Below are positions 9,440 through 17,754 of a stretch of 64,000 bases of DNA, piece after piece. Made by a program: the position numbers and the translations under genes. The stretch comes from Saccharomonospora xinjiangensis XJ-54. Lineage in GTDB: Bacteria > Actinomycetota > Actinomycetes > Mycobacteriales > Pseudonocardiaceae. The number at the start of each line of letters is the position of its first letter. The first letter of the stretch is position 1. The stretch lies in the NCBI RefSeq assembly GCF_000258175.1, contig NZ_JH636049.1, positions 1,202,982 through 1,266,981 on the forward strand, written 5' to 3'. Below the pieces are notes generated by a model. That model was not told the DNA's origin and did not search any database. It saw only the letters and a list, made by a program, of their open reading frames with translations.

Positions 9440-10153
9440 ATGACCACCTCGCCAGGGCAGCCGCCTCGCGACGAGGTCGCGCCGCCCCGCGAGTTCGCAG
9501 GGCGGCTGCACCGCACCGGTTACCTCGCCCTCGCCGCCAGCGGTCTCGCGCTGTGCACGGCGTTCGCCGCGGTCGCGCAGATCATCCAGCCGGTCACCTC
9601 CGACCAGCAGACAACGCAGACCGGTCGCTCCACCGGAGGGGGCGGACCGACGCAGCTCGTGCCGGGAGAGGCCGTGCCAGCCGACACCACGGTCGTAATC
9701 GACGGGGTGGCCGTCACCGGCGAGCTGCCCACGTCGTCCAGCACACCGACCACGATCGTCACCACCGACGAGAACGGCAACCGGCACACCTCGGTCCACA
9801 CGCCGTCCGATCCGCCTACCCGCAGCTCCTCGGGCAATGGCGGCGGGGACGACGACGGCAGTGGCAGGGAGCCCACGAACCAGCCAGGCCCGCAGCCCTC
9901 GGATCCGCCCAAGACCTCCACGCCACCGAGTTCGTCCCCGTCCGAGACACCTTCCTCCTCACAGTCACCCACGACGTCCACGGATGACGGCCCCGGTGAT
10001 GGGGAGGGAGACGGCGGTGGTGGCGGAGCCTCACCGTCCGGCACCGCCGCTCCCACCTCCATGACGACGTCGGACGGCGCGGACGTCACCAGCGAGCCCC
10101 GGTCCACGAGTTCCTCGCTCGAACAGACCGGCACCGCCACGACGACTCCCTGA
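9440..10153 (+). CDS. Membrane-anchored Ser/Thr/Pro/Gly-rich envelope protein
   Basis: The ATG at 9440 was chosen because AAGGAG lies 4 bp upstream; the frame is also open to 9353. The 237-residue product has a short polar N-terminus, one hydrophobic helix at about residues 27-50 ([20 protein letters not shown]) and a low-complexity exported part rich in Ser, Thr, Pro, Gly and Asp with no Cys outside the helix. This looks like an anchored, probably O-mannosylated, disordered wall-spanning stalk. No enzymatic domain is seen. It is divergent from acyP and followed by a ROK regulator about 200 bp away. Function unknown. Confidence 0.75.
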   Translation: MTTSPGQPPRDEVAPPREFAGRLHRTGYLALAASGLALCTAFAAVAQIIQPVTSDQQTTQTGRSTGGGGPTQLVPGEAVPADTTVVIDGVAVTGELPTSSSTPTTIVTTDENGNRHTSVHTPSDPPTRSSSGNGGGDDDGSGREPTNQPGPQPSDPPKTSTPPSSSPSETPSSSQSPTTSTDDGPGDGEGDGGGGGASPSGTAAPTSMTTSDGADVTSEPRSTSSSLEQTGTATTTP

Positions 10154-10357
10154 GAGGAGAAGTCGCAGCGGCACCCGGCACCGACCCGAACGGCGCAGTC
10201 AACTCCTCGTCACGGTCGCAGTCCTGGCCTTCGTCGCTCAGATGAGCGGCACAACCCCTGCCTTAGGCTTTTGATCCACCCTCTAACGTCTGAACCAAAC
10301 AGAAGTTTTGCGCTTTCAACGATATGATGGCGAAACTCAGACAAAAGGGGGTCAGCG

Positions 10358-11650
10358 GTGGATGAGCCCAGTCCCGAGCTGCTGGAAAGCTACACACGCC
10401 TGCTCGACCTCGTCCGCAGCGGCGTGGCCGACACCCGGCCCGCGCTGAGCCAGCGAACCGGACTCGGACGGACCGCTATCACCCAGCGCACCACCACGCT
10501 CCTCGACGCGGGTCTGCTGGAGGAAGGCGACCTCAACCCCTCAACGGGTGGCCGCCAGGCGCGCACCCTGCGGTTCCGCAAGGACGCGGGACGCATCCTC
10601 ACCGCGGAGCTCGGGGCCACCGGCTTCACCGCAGGCGTCACCGATCTCCTGGGCACGGTGCTCGCCATGACGCACAAGGACTGCGACATCGCGCAGGGCC
10701 CCGATCCTGTGCTGGCCGAGGTCGAGTCGGCCCTCGACGCCCTGCTGGCCGATCTCGGTGGTGACAGATCCGACGTGTGGGGTGTCGGGCTCGGCCTGCC
10801 GGGGCCGGTGGAGTTCGCCACCGCCCGCCCCTCGGAACCCCCGATCATGCCGGGTTGGAACAACTACCCCGTCAGGCAGCGACTCGTCGCCCGCTACGAC
10901 GCGCCCGTCTGGGTCGATAACGAGGTCAACCTTCTATGCCTCGGCGAACTACGCACTCCAGGGCTCCCCGGAGAGCCAGGCGACCTGCTCTACGTCAAGA
11001 TCGGCACCGGTATCGGGGCGGGTATCAGCCACGGCGGGCAGCTCCACCGCGGCGCGCAGGGATGCGCGGGCGACATCGGCCACGCCGCCGTGTCCGACGA
11101 CAACTCCGTGGTGTGCCGGTGCGGCAAGACCGGGTGCCTCGAAGCGGTGGCCGGGGGTGCGGCACTCGCCAGGGACGGCGAACGGCTGGCCCGCTCCGGC
11201 GAAAGCCCCGCCCTCGCCGCCGTCCTGTCGGCGAAGGGCACCGTCACCGCCGCCGACGTCACCGCGGCGGCGAGCGCGGGCGACCACCACGCCGTGCAGC
11301 TGATGGTCAGCGCGGGCAGGCGCATCGGCGCCATGCTCGCCACGATGGTGAACTTCTACAACCCGTCCACCATCCTGCTCGGCGGCAAGATCGCCGAAGC
11401 AGGCGATCTGTTCCTCGCCACCATCCGCGAGACCATCTACCGCCGTTCGCTCCCGCTGTCCACGCGGGAGCTGCGCATCGAGAAGGCCCGGCTCGGCGAG
11501 GAAGGCGGCCTCGTCGGCGCCGCCTACATGGTGCTCGACGAACTCTTCTCCGTCCGCCACTTCGGCAAGTGGCTGCACGAGGGCTCACCCAGCGGCGTCC
11601 CCGCCATGCACGGCAGCAACGGCTTCCGAGCAGGGCTCACCCCCGCGTGA
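10358..11650 (+). CDS. ROK-family transcriptional regulator
   Basis: A 430-residue protein with an N-terminal helix-turn-helix (about residues 20-70; LSQRTGLGRTAITQRTTTLL) and a ROK sugar-kinase-like domain. The ROK part shows VWGVGLGLPGPV, WVDNEVNLLCLGE, and YVKIGTGIGAGISHGGQLHRG, followed by the zinc-binding signature GHAAV with CRCGKTGC. Such proteins are sugar-responsive repressors of the NagC/XylR type. A GTG start follows an AAAAGGGGG ribosome site. No transporter or sugar enzyme is adjacent, so the ligand cannot be named; the peptidoglycan-recycling genes at the left end are a possible but distant target. The 200 bp before it are AT-rich and may hold its operator. Confidence 0.9.
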   Translation: MDEPSPELLESYTRLLDLVRSGVADTRPALSQRTGLGRTAITQRTTTLLDAGLLEEGDLNPSTGGRQARTLRFRKDAGRILTAELGATGFTAGVTDLLGTVLAMTHKDCDIAQGPDPVLAEVESALDALLADLGGDRSDVWGVGLGLPGPVEFATARPSEPPIMPGWNNYPVRQRLVARYDAPVWVDNEVNLLCLGELRTPGLPGEPGDLLYVKIGTGIGAGISHGGQLHRGAQGCAGDIGHAAVSDDNSVVCRCGKTGCLEAVAGGAALARDGERLARSGESPALAAVLSAKGTVTAADVTAAASAGDHHAVQLMVSAGRRIGAMLATMVNFYNPSTILLGGKIAEAGDLFLATIRETIYRRSLPLSTRELRIEKARLGEEGGLVGAAYMVLDELFSVRHFGKWLHEGSPSGVPAMHGSNGFRAGLTPA

Positions 11651-11807
11651 CGTCCACCCGACTGAGAACGACCTGTGAATCCGGCCGGATCGGGCACCGA
11701 TCGCCCCCTCCCCGCGTTGACACTGGTGTCGAGGACAGCGACGCGTTGACAGCAGTGTTCTCGCCGAAGGTGCTTTCCACAGGTGTCATTTCAGAGGTGA
11801 AGCCAGC

Positions 11808-12326
11808 ATGACCCACGCATTCTCACGGACGGCGTTCTCTCCGACGCCCCAGGCGCCGCAGCTACCGACCATGCCGACGGGCTGGCCCATCGGGTCCTAC
11901 GACTCCTACGAGGAGGCGCAGCGTGCCGTCGATCACCTCGCCGACAAGGACTTCCCCGTTCAGGAGGTCACCATCGTGGGCGTCGAACCACTGCTGGTGG
12001 AGCGGGTGGCGGCACGGCTGACCTGGGGCAAGGTGCTGAGCAGCGGCGCGATGTCCGGCGCCTGGTTCGGCTTGTTCGTCGGGCTGCTGCTCAGTTTCTT
12101 CACCCCCGGCGCAGGGCTCGCCCCTATCGTGATCGGCCTGGTCTCCGGCGTGGTCTTCGGTATGGCTTTCGCTGCGGCAGGCTACGCGGCTACCCGAGGG
12201 CGTCGTGACTTCGTGTCGCACAGCCAACTGGTCGCACGCCGCTACGACGTACTGTGCCAGCCCCGCAACGCCGAGAGCGGCCGAAACCTGCTCGCCCAGC
12301 TCGCGATGTCGGGCCAGCGCTGGTAG
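11808..12326 (+). CDS. General stress protein 17M/YflT-like membrane protein
   Basis: A 172-residue protein. Residues about 26-60 match the N-terminal part of the GSP17M/YflT-type domain (IGSYDSYEEAQRAVDHLADK, then FPVQEVTIVG). The domain is interrupted by two glycine-rich hydrophobic helices at about 78-98 and 102-125 that would form a membrane hairpin; a short C-terminal soluble part ends in ARRYDVLCQP. Related actinobacterial proteins are small stress-linked membrane proteins of unknown mechanism. A GAGGTGA ribosome site precedes the ATG. The stop is 11 bp from the stop of the convergent HAAS gene. Confidence 0.75.
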   Translation: MTHAFSRTAFSPTPQAPQLPTMPTGWPIGSYDSYEEAQRAVDHLADKDFPVQEVTIVGVEPLLVERVAARLTWGKVLSSGAMSGAWFGLFVGLLLSFFTPGAGLAPIVIGLVSGVVFGMAFAAAGYAATRGRRDFVSHSQLVARRYDVLCQPRNAESGRNLLAQLAMSGQRW

Positions 12327-12337
12327 CGATCCACGCG

Positions 12338-13489
12338 TCATTTCCCGTTCGGCACGGCCACCGTGAACGGCACCCCGTCGATCTCCTCACAGAACGGTTT
12401 GTAGGCGTTGTAGCCGTTCACGATGCCGTGATCGTCCACACCGCCCTGATCGATACGCGGACGCGGGAATTGATTGTCCGTACCCGTTCTCATCGTTCCC
12501 CCCGTGAATTCTTCGCACCCGTAGCGGGGAACCCGGATCGGGGAGCCCTGCTCGGTGTAGAGGTAGACATCGGTGAGCGGGTTGCCTTTCGCGTCGAAGA
12601 CGTAGATGTTGCCGATCTCCTCCGACCCGTAGAACAGCAGCGGTTCGCCTCCGTTGGTGTAGTTGAGGTATTCAACGGGAGGGGCCGAGTACGGGGCGGC
12701 GGACGACCGCGCCGTCCCGATCACGTAGTCGGCGAGGCCCGCGCCGACCCCCACCACGAACGCCGACAGCGGTAACGTCACCGCCACCATCCGGTAATCA
12801 CGCGCGGACCTCGGTCCCGCCCACAGCGCCAGTCCGGCAAGGGCCAGCATCGTCACCAGCCCGAGGACACCACCGCCGTGACCGACCACCGCGACCACGG
12901 CCAGCAACCCCAGCACCAGTGCGGACAGCACCCACCACACCGGGTTCAACGCCCTCAAGCAGCGCGCAACGCGCGGCACGCCGTTTCCCTCCCGGCCCGC
13001 GTCGAGCAGTCCGCGCAGCTCCGGAAGCTCCCGCACCGTGGCCGTACCGCGCAGCACGAGGTAGCCCCCGGAGACAGCCACCATCGCGCCGACCAGCAAC
13101 ACCAACACCAACGCTTTGTCGTCGTCGAACTCGCCGGAGGCCAGCACCGCACCCGCCACCGCCGCGCAGGCCACGCTCGCCAGAAGGCCCCACAGCGCCA
13201 CCCGCGCGAGGGCAAGGCGGGGCGTCCCGGAGCGGGCAGGCTCCTCCGCTGCCGGCGGAGGCGGGTACTCGCCCGTGGACCGCACTTCGGCGGCGTAGCT
13301 TTCCGGTGTGCCGAGTTCGGCGATCATGCCGGCGACATCAGCGCGTTCACCGAGCCGCTCGGCGATCTCGGCGAGATGGGGACGCACGTCATCGACAATC
13401 TCGTCGATCTCCGCCCCCGGCAGGTCCGCCAGCGCTGTCCGCACCCTGGCGAGGTACGCGCGTACGACGGGGTGAGTGTGTGTGCTCAT
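12338..13489 (-). CDS. HAAS-domain (DUF1700-like) membrane protein paired with PadR
   Basis: The ATG at 13489 was chosen because it overlaps the PadR stop codon in an ATGA arrangement; the frame runs further upstream but that part would be PadR antisense frame. The 383-residue product starts with a helical HAAS-type domain (VRAYLARVRTALADLPGAE through ERADVAGMIAELGTPESYA), followed by about six hydrophobic helices and a C-terminal extracytoplasmic domain with two Cys residues (YGCEEF and KPFCEEI), which could form a disulfide. HAAS proteins are commonly co-encoded with PadR regulators and act in envelope stress or export. Translational coupling supports joint expression here. Confidence 0.8.
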   Translation of the reverse strand: MSTHTHPVVRAYLARVRTALADLPGAEIDEIVDDVRPHLAEIAERLGERADVAGMIAELGTPESYAAEVRSTGEYPPPPAAEEPARSGTPRLALARVALWGLLASVACAAVAGAVLASGEFDDDKALVLVLLVGAMVAVSGGYLVLRGTATVRELPELRGLLDAGREGNGVPRVARCLRALNPVWWVLSALVLGLLAVVAVVGHGGGVLGLVTMLALAGLALWAGPRSARDYRMVAVTLPLSAFVVGVGAGLADYVIGTARSSAAPYSAPPVEYLNYTNGGEPLLFYGSEEIGNIYVFDAKGNPLTDVYLYTEQGSPIRVPRYGCEEFTGGTMRTGTDNQFPRPRIDQGGVDDHGIVNGYNAYKPFCEEIDGVPFTVAVPNGK

Positions 13490-13809
13490 GGGTCCTCTCC
13501 CAACAGGCGCTCCATCGTGGCCGCGAAACCACGCCAGGTCGTCGCCGACTCCGTGAGCCGGGCGCGGCCGAGGTCGTTGAGTCCGTAGTACTTGCGGTGA
13601 GGGCCTTCCTCGCTGGCCACGACGTACGTGGTGAGCAGCCCGGCCTTGTACAGGCGTCGCAGCGTGCCGTACACCGAGGCGTCGCCGACCTCGTCCAGCC
13701 CGGACTGACGCAGACGCCGCAGCACGTCGTAGCCGTAACCGTCGCCCTGCCGCAACACAGCCAGAACGGCGAGGTCGAGTACGCCCTTCAGTAATTGGCT
13801 CGTCTCCAC
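13486..13809 (-). CDS. PadR-family transcriptional regulator
   Basis: A 107-residue PadR protein of the short type, consisting of the winged helix with a C-terminal dimerisation helix. Visible motifs are LLKGVLDLAVLAVLRQGDGYGYDVLRRL, split here as LLKGVLDLAVLAVL and GYGYDVLRRL, then VYGTLRRLYKAGLL as recognition helix and HRKYYGLNDLGRARL as wing. Its stop overlaps the start of the HAAS membrane protein gene, the usual PadR-HAAS pair. A perfect inverted repeat lies 34 bp upstream and is the best candidate for autoregulation. The ligand is unknown. Confidence 0.92.
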   Translation of the reverse strand: METSQLLKGVLDLAVLAVLRQGDGYGYDVLRRLRQSGLDEVGDASVYGTLRRLYKAGLLTTYVVASEEGPHRKYYGLNDLGRARLTESATTWRGFAATMERLLGEDP

Positions 13810-13842
13810 CGGCCCTCCCTATGCGACAGACAGTACCACGCA

Positions 13843-13860
13843 ATGCGCAGTAGTGCGCAT
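13843..13860. promoter_or_regulatory. Perfect inverted repeat upstream of padR, candidate operator
   Basis: ATGCGCA-GTAG-TGCGCAT is a perfect palindrome with 7-bp arms, placed 34 bp before the padR start between padR and a degraded GNAT gene. PadR proteins bind such dyads with AT ends and usually repress their own operon. Operator role is inferred. Confidence 0.6.
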
Positions 13861-13880
13861 ACGATTGTTCTAAGACAGCG

Positions 13881-14128
13881 GTGGAATCGATCGAGTTACG
13901 GCGATTCGAGCGCTCGCGGGCCGAGGACCTGGCCGACTTCCTGTCCGGCGAGATGTGGCCGTATCACAGCGAGCCCCGCCTCACCGTCGGCTGTGTTCTG
14001 CGACAGGTGTCGGCTTCGCCATCCTGCGGGGCGACTGGGCGAACGGCACCGTCACCGCGGTGAACTTCGACGACGAGGACGGCTTCAACGCCGCGTTCGC
14101 GGCCTCGGCTGGCAGCGCGGGCAACTGA
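13881..14128 (+). pseudogene. Remnant of a GNAT N-acetyltransferase gene with the middle deleted
   Basis: The first 36 codons (from GTG 13881) read ELRRFERSRAEDLADFLSGE and MWPYHSEPRLTV, the typical N-terminus of a GNAT subfamily. The frame then changes, and from about 14018 a second frame reads GVGFAILRGDWANGTVTAV followed by NFDDED, the typical C-terminus of the same subfamily, up to a TGA at 14126-14128. About 100 residues holding the acetyl-CoA site are absent. The 3' end overlaps the convergent mutM gene by 44 bp. An internal deletion with frame change is the simplest explanation. Confidence 0.75.
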
Positions 14129-14948
14129 ACGACGAGCGGTTCATGAACGGCTCACGGATGATCGGCGTGCCGCACCGACGACACGGCTCGCCCTCCCTGC
14201 CGTAGGCGTCGAGCGAGCGGACGAAGTACCCCGACTCGCCGTTGACGTTGACGTAGAGCGCGTCGAACGACGTGCCTCCCACGAGTAGCGCCTCCGCCAT
14301 CACGTCGGCCGCCGCCGTGAGCACACCACGGGCCTGCGCCGCGGTGAGCCGATCGGTCGGGCGTGACCAGTGAAGCCCCACGCGCCACAACGCCTCGTCC
14401 GCGTAGATGTTGCCGATGCCGGACACCAGAGTCTGGTCCAGCAGAGCGCGTTTGACCTCGGTGCGCCGCGACCTCAGAGCCCGGGAGACGGCGACGACGT
14501 CGAACAGCGGGTCCATCGGATCACGCGCGATGTGAGCGATGGCCGACGGCACCACCGAACCGTCGGCCTCCACCACCTCCCACAGCGAAAGGCCGCCGAA
14601 GGTTCGTTGATCGACGAACCGCAGTTCCGGGCCGCCGTCGGCGAACCGGAACCGCACTCGCAGGTGTCTTTCGTCCGCCGTGCCAGGTGGTTGCACGAGC
14701 AGCTGCCCACTCATCCCGAGGTGGGCGAGCACGGCGGTGCCGTCGGACAGGTCGAGCCACAGATACTTGCCCCGCCGCCGGACGGCCGTGATCTCGGCAC
14801 CGATGAGACGGCCCGTGAAATCGGCCTCCCCCGGTACATGGCGGCGGATCGCTCTCGGGTGCAGGACCTCCACGGAGGCCACCGTCCGCCCGACGACGTG
14901 AGCTTCGAGACCAGACCGCACGACCTCGACCTCGGGTAACTCCGGCAC
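14085..14948 (-). CDS. mutM: Formamidopyrimidine-DNA glycosylase
   Basis: A 287-residue Fpg enzyme for removal of oxidised purines such as 8-oxoguanine, with AP-lyase activity. After removal of the initiator the N-terminus is PELPEVE, with catalytic Pro and Glu. Further features are the conserved Lys in [21 protein letters not shown], the H2TH region with [13 protein letters not shown], and a C-terminal zinc finger CRRCGTPI with [12 protein letters not shown] start is used, 6 bp after the rnc stop codon, so rnc and mutM form an operon. This matches the rnc-fpg order of mycobacteria. Confidence 0.98.
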   Translation of the reverse strand: MPELPEVEVVRSGLEAHVVGRTVASVEVLHPRAIRRHVPGEADFTGRLIGAEITAVRRRGKYLWLDLSDGTAVLAHLGMSGQLLVQPPGTADERHLRVRFRFADGGPELRFVDQRTFGGLSLWEVVEADGSVVPSAIAHIARDPMDPLFDVVAVSRALRSRRTEVKRALLDQTLVSGIGNIYADEALWRVGLHWSRPTDRLTAAQARGVLTAAADVMAEALLVGGTSFDALYVNVNGESGYFVRSLDAYGREGEPCRRCGTPIIREPFMNRSSFSCPRCQPRPRTRR

Positions 14949-14954
14949 GAACCG

Positions 14955-15719
14955 CTACCCCGCCTGGCCCCCGGCCGGCTTCCCCGCGGAACCCTCCGCC
15001 GTCAATTCCTCGTTCAGCGCACGCCAGGCGGCCTCGGCGGCCTTCTGCTCGGCCTCTTTCTTCGTGGTGCCGTCACCGTGTCCCAGGTTCCGGCCGCTCA
15101 CCATGACCACCGCACTGAACTCCTTGCGATGGTCGGGGCCGGTATCGGCGACCTTGTACTCGGGCACGCCGAGACCCGCCGACGCCGTCAGCTCCTGAAG
15201 GCTGGTCTTCCAGTCGAGCCCCGCTCCCCTGCGTGGCGCCTCGTCGAGCAGCGTGCCGAACAGCCGGTGCACCAGCGACCGCGCGGTCTCGATGCCGTGC
15301 GCGAGATAGACCGCGCCGATGACGGCTTCGAGGCCGTCGGCCAGGATGCTCGCCTTGTCCCTGCCGCCGGTGAGTTCCTCCCCCTTACCGAGCAGCAGAT
15401 GCGCGCCGAGCCCGCCCTCGCCGAGAGCCCTCGCGACGCCGGCCAGCGCGTGCATGTTGACCACACTGGCCCGCAACTTCGCCAGCTGCCCTTCGGGCAG
15501 GTCGGGATGCTGCCGGTACAGGTGGTCAGTGACCACGAGGCCGAGCACCGCGTCGCCGAGGAACTCCAGCCGCTCGTTGGGCGGGAGTCCCCCGTTCTCG
15601 TAGGCGTACGAGCGGTGGGTCAGGGCAAGGGTCAGCAACTCGCTATCGAGATCGACACCGAGCGACTGGAGCAGGGATGCGGGATCGGCTGCCGGTCCGC
15701 TTGGCGACTTACCCCCCAT
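14955..15719 (-). CDS. rnc: Ribonuclease III
   Basis: A 254-residue double-strand-specific endoribonuclease that matures rRNA precursors and processes structured mRNAs. The catalytic domain shows [14 protein letters not shown] and the signature [20 protein letters not shown] with metal-binding Glu and Asp; the second acidic motif is [16 protein letters not shown]. The C-terminal dsRNA-binding domain spans about residues 170-240 ([21 protein letters not shown], then a [16 protein letters not shown] helix). The frame continues upstream through rpmF, so the ATG at 15719, 11 bp after rpmF, was chosen from family length. Confidence 0.97.
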   Translation of the reverse strand: MGGKSPSGPAADPASLLQSLGVDLDSELLTLALTHRSYAYENGGLPPNERLEFLGDAVLGLVVTDHLYRQHPDLPEGQLAKLRASVVNMHALAGVARALGEGGLGAHLLLGKGEELTGGRDKASILADGLEAVIGAVYLAHGIETARSLVHRLFGTLLDEAPRRGAGLDWKTSLQELTASAGLGVPEYKVADTGPDHRKEFSAVVMVSGRNLGHGDGTTKKEAEQKAAEAAWRALNEELTAEGSAGKPAGGQAG

Positions 15720-15730
15720 TCCGACCGACC

Positions 15731-15913
15731 TTATGCCGGCTCGACAACCTGACGGCCGGCGTACTGGCCACAGTTCGGGCAGGCGACGTGCTGGGGCTTC
15801 GGCTGCCTGCACGCGCGGTTCTGGCAGGCCACCAGCTGCACCGGGCTCGCCTTCCACTGCGAACGGCGCGAGCGGGTGTTGGAACGCGACATCTTCCGCT
15901 TGGGGACGGCCAC
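15731..15913 (-). CDS. rpmF: 50S ribosomal protein L32
   Basis: A 60-residue L32 protein, a component of the large ribosomal subunit. It begins [20 protein letters not shown] as in the family and has the zinc-binding version with Cys pairs CQNRAC and CPNCG. Bacteria that also have zinc-free L32 paralogues switch between them under zinc limitation; no second copy is in the window. It lies between the DUF177 gene and rnc on the same strand, the conserved DUF177-rpmF-rnc order. Start codon GTG. Confidence 0.97.
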   Translation of the reverse strand: MAVPKRKMSRSNTRSRRSQWKASPVQLVACQNRACRQPKPQHVACPNCGQYAGRQVVEPA

Positions 15914-16002
15914 GGCTGGGTCTCCTCACACAGGTCTGCTCGCGGTCTGCGAGCGGTCTTCGCAATCACGTCGGTGGCTGTCGGGTGTTACCCCCGGCAA
16001 GC

Positions 16003-16617
16003 TCAGCGGTCGGAGCCGTTCGCCGTGTCGCCACCCGGAGTGTCCTCCAGGCGCTGCACCAGCGCGGCCCACCGAGGGTCTATGGTCTCATGCCCGTGCC
16101 CGGGCTCGAGATCGGCCCACTTCACGCCGCACACCGAGCACAGTCCCTCGCAATCCTCGCTGCACAACGGCACGAGGGGAAGGGCGAGGACGACGGCGTC
16201 ACGGACCATCGGTTCGAGGTCGATCCAGTCATCGATGATCCGGCTGACCTCGTCCTCCTCGGTGGTCTCCTCCGTGGTGGACTCCGGGTAGGCGAACAGC
16301 TCGGTGAGGTTCACCTCGACCTCGCCGGACACGGGGTCGAGGCAGCGCGAGCACTGGCCCTCGGTCCGCGCGACGGCGGTGCCGCTGACGAGCACGCCTT
16401 CCACCACGGATTCCAGGAGCAGGTCGGCGGTCACCGTCGAGCCCGACGGCACCTCGACGACGTCGGGAACACCGAGCGCCGTGGAAACCGGCAGTTCACG
16501 CCGTAGGGGCAGGCTCGAACCGGGTCGGCGGCTCAACTCGTGGGTGTCGAACAACCACGGGTTGCGCGCGTCGGCACGCTGGATGGCGGCACTTCGCCGG
16601 TGGTCTTCTTCAGGCAT
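16003..16617 (-). CDS. DUF177 (YceD-type) family protein
   Basis: A 204-residue member of the YceD/DUF177 family, linked elsewhere to 23S rRNA accumulation and almost always encoded next to rpmF, as here (89 bp apart). Seen in the sequence: the N-terminal FDTHELSRRPGSS segment, the central Cys pair GQCSRCLDPV, an acidic stretch STTEETTEEDE, and the C-terminal Cys cluster VPLCSEDCEGLCSVCG that is typical of the actinobacterial form and probably binds metal. The biochemical role is not settled in the family. Confidence 0.92.
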   Translation of the reverse strand: MPEEDHRRSAAIQRADARNPWLFDTHELSRRPGSSLPLRRELPVSTALGVPDVVEVPSGSTVTADLLLESVVEGVLVSGTAVARTEGQCSRCLDPVSGEVEVNLTELFAYPESTTEETTEEDEVSRIIDDWIDLEPMVRDAVVLALPLVPLCSEDCEGLCSVCGVKWADLEPGHGHETIDPRWAALVQRLEDTPGGDTANGSDR

Positions 16618-16721
16618 CGAGAGCTTTCTCGCGCGATGGGTTCACGACTCGGGTCTGACATCCGGCAGGCCCGCGCTCGACGGCGGACCGGCTCACCCAC
16701 AAGCGTACGCGAGCGGCGAGT

Positions 16722-17411
16722 TCACTGTGCCTGGTAGTCGTAGACCGGCGTGCGCGATACGGAGGGAAGCGGTCCGCGCAGGTGGTTGCGGCCCGAGTCC
16801 ACCGTGCGCAGGGTGGTGGCGAGCAGGTCGGAGAACTCGGCCAGCTTGTTGTCCACGTAGGCGTCGCAGTCGGCGCGCTGGCGGTCGGCCTCCTCGTGTG
16901 CCTCGTCCACGATGCGCGCGGCCTCGTTGTGAGCGGCCTGCACGACCTCGGTCTGCGACACCAGCCTCGCCTGCTCGCGCTTGCCGTCGTCCACCGCTCG
17001 CTCGTAAGCGTCCCTGCCTGCCTGCACCATGCGGTCGGCCTCCGCCCTGGCGCGCTCGGTGACGTCGGCGTACTCCGCTTCGCCCGCGGCGATGGTCCGG
17101 TCGGCCTCCTCACGCGCTTCGGCGATGATGCGCTCGGCCTCGGCGCGGGCCTCCGCCATCAGCCGCCCCGCCTCGTCATTGGCGGAGCCGACCGTTTCCT
17201 CGGCCTGGTCGCGAGCGACCCGGATGATCTCGTCACGCCGGTCGAGCACATCCTGGGCGTCGTCCATCTCGGCGGGAAGCGCGTCCCTGATGTCGTCGAG
17301 CAGTTCGAGCACGTCTCCACGCGGCACGACGCAACTCGACGTCATGGGGACCCCTCGGGCCTCCTCCACGATGGTGACGAGCTCGTCGAGCGCCTCGAAA
17401 ACCCGGTACAC
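16722..17411 (-). CDS. sepIVA: DivIVA-domain septation/elongation protein SepIVA
   Basis: A 229-residue coiled-coil protein that matches mycobacterial SepIVA (Rv2927c) in sequence and position. It starts VYRVFEALDELVTIVEEARG, followed by the conserved SSCVVPRGDVLELLDDI, and then by a long Glu/Ala/Arg coiled coil (about residues 60-200). In mycobacteria SepIVA acts at the intracellular membrane domain and the septum and is needed for division. The GTG at 17411 was preferred over the ATG at 17450 because AGGGAG lies 6 bp upstream and because it fits the mycobacterial start. It is followed by DUF177 on the same strand. Confidence 0.88.
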   Translation of the reverse strand: MYRVFEALDELVTIVEEARGVPMTSSCVVPRGDVLELLDDIRDALPAEMDDAQDVLDRRDEIIRVARDQAEETVGSANDEAGRLMAEARAEAERIIAEAREEADRTIAAGEAEYADVTERARAEADRMVQAGRDAYERAVDDGKREQARLVSQTEVVQAAHNEAARIVDEAHEEADRQRADCDAYVDNKLAEFSDLLATTLRTVDSGRNHLRGPLPSVSRTPVYDYQAQ

Positions 17412-17540
17412 GGCCAACTCCCTCGCGGCATCGATTCCACGCGACGTCACTAGTCTGCCGCCTTACGCGCCCGAACGGTGGCAATCACCGTGCCAGGCGT
17501 GTCCCGTCCACTACCGACGGTCGTCCCACCGGCCGAGCCG

Positions 17541-17728
17541 CACCCGTGTCCGCAGTTCCTGCACCCGTGTCCGCACTTCCTGCACCCGTGTCCGCACTTC
17601 CTGCACCCGTGTCCGCACTTCCTGTTGGAGGGTTCGTCATGAACTGCCAGCAAAGTGCGGACACGCGTGCGCGAAGTGCCAACTCAGGTGCACAGGGTGC
17701 GGACACGCGTGCGCAGGGTGCGGACACG
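17541..17728. repeat. Array of 21-bp repeats with inverted halves, downstream of coaD
   Basis: Four head-to-tail 21-bp units (17541-17624; core CCGTGTCCGCACTTCCTG, three identical and one with a single change) are followed by a 28-bp linker and by four degenerate units in the opposite orientation (GTGC cores at 17655, 17676, 17697 and 17718, exactly 21 bp apart). The two halves can pair into a long hairpin. Read from coaD, the first unit begins about 28 bp after the coaD stop. The stretch fills most of the gap between coaD and sepIVA; no gene is seen in it although it stays open in several frames. Confidence 0.9.
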
Positions 17729-17754
17729 GCGGGCCGGGGCGGCTGCCGCCTGCC

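Noticed and set aside
12338..13843. HAAS gene taken as a 501-residue protein from its most upstream start
   Set aside because: The first 118 codons are the antisense-frame product of padR; the ATG overlapping the padR stop is the natural start.
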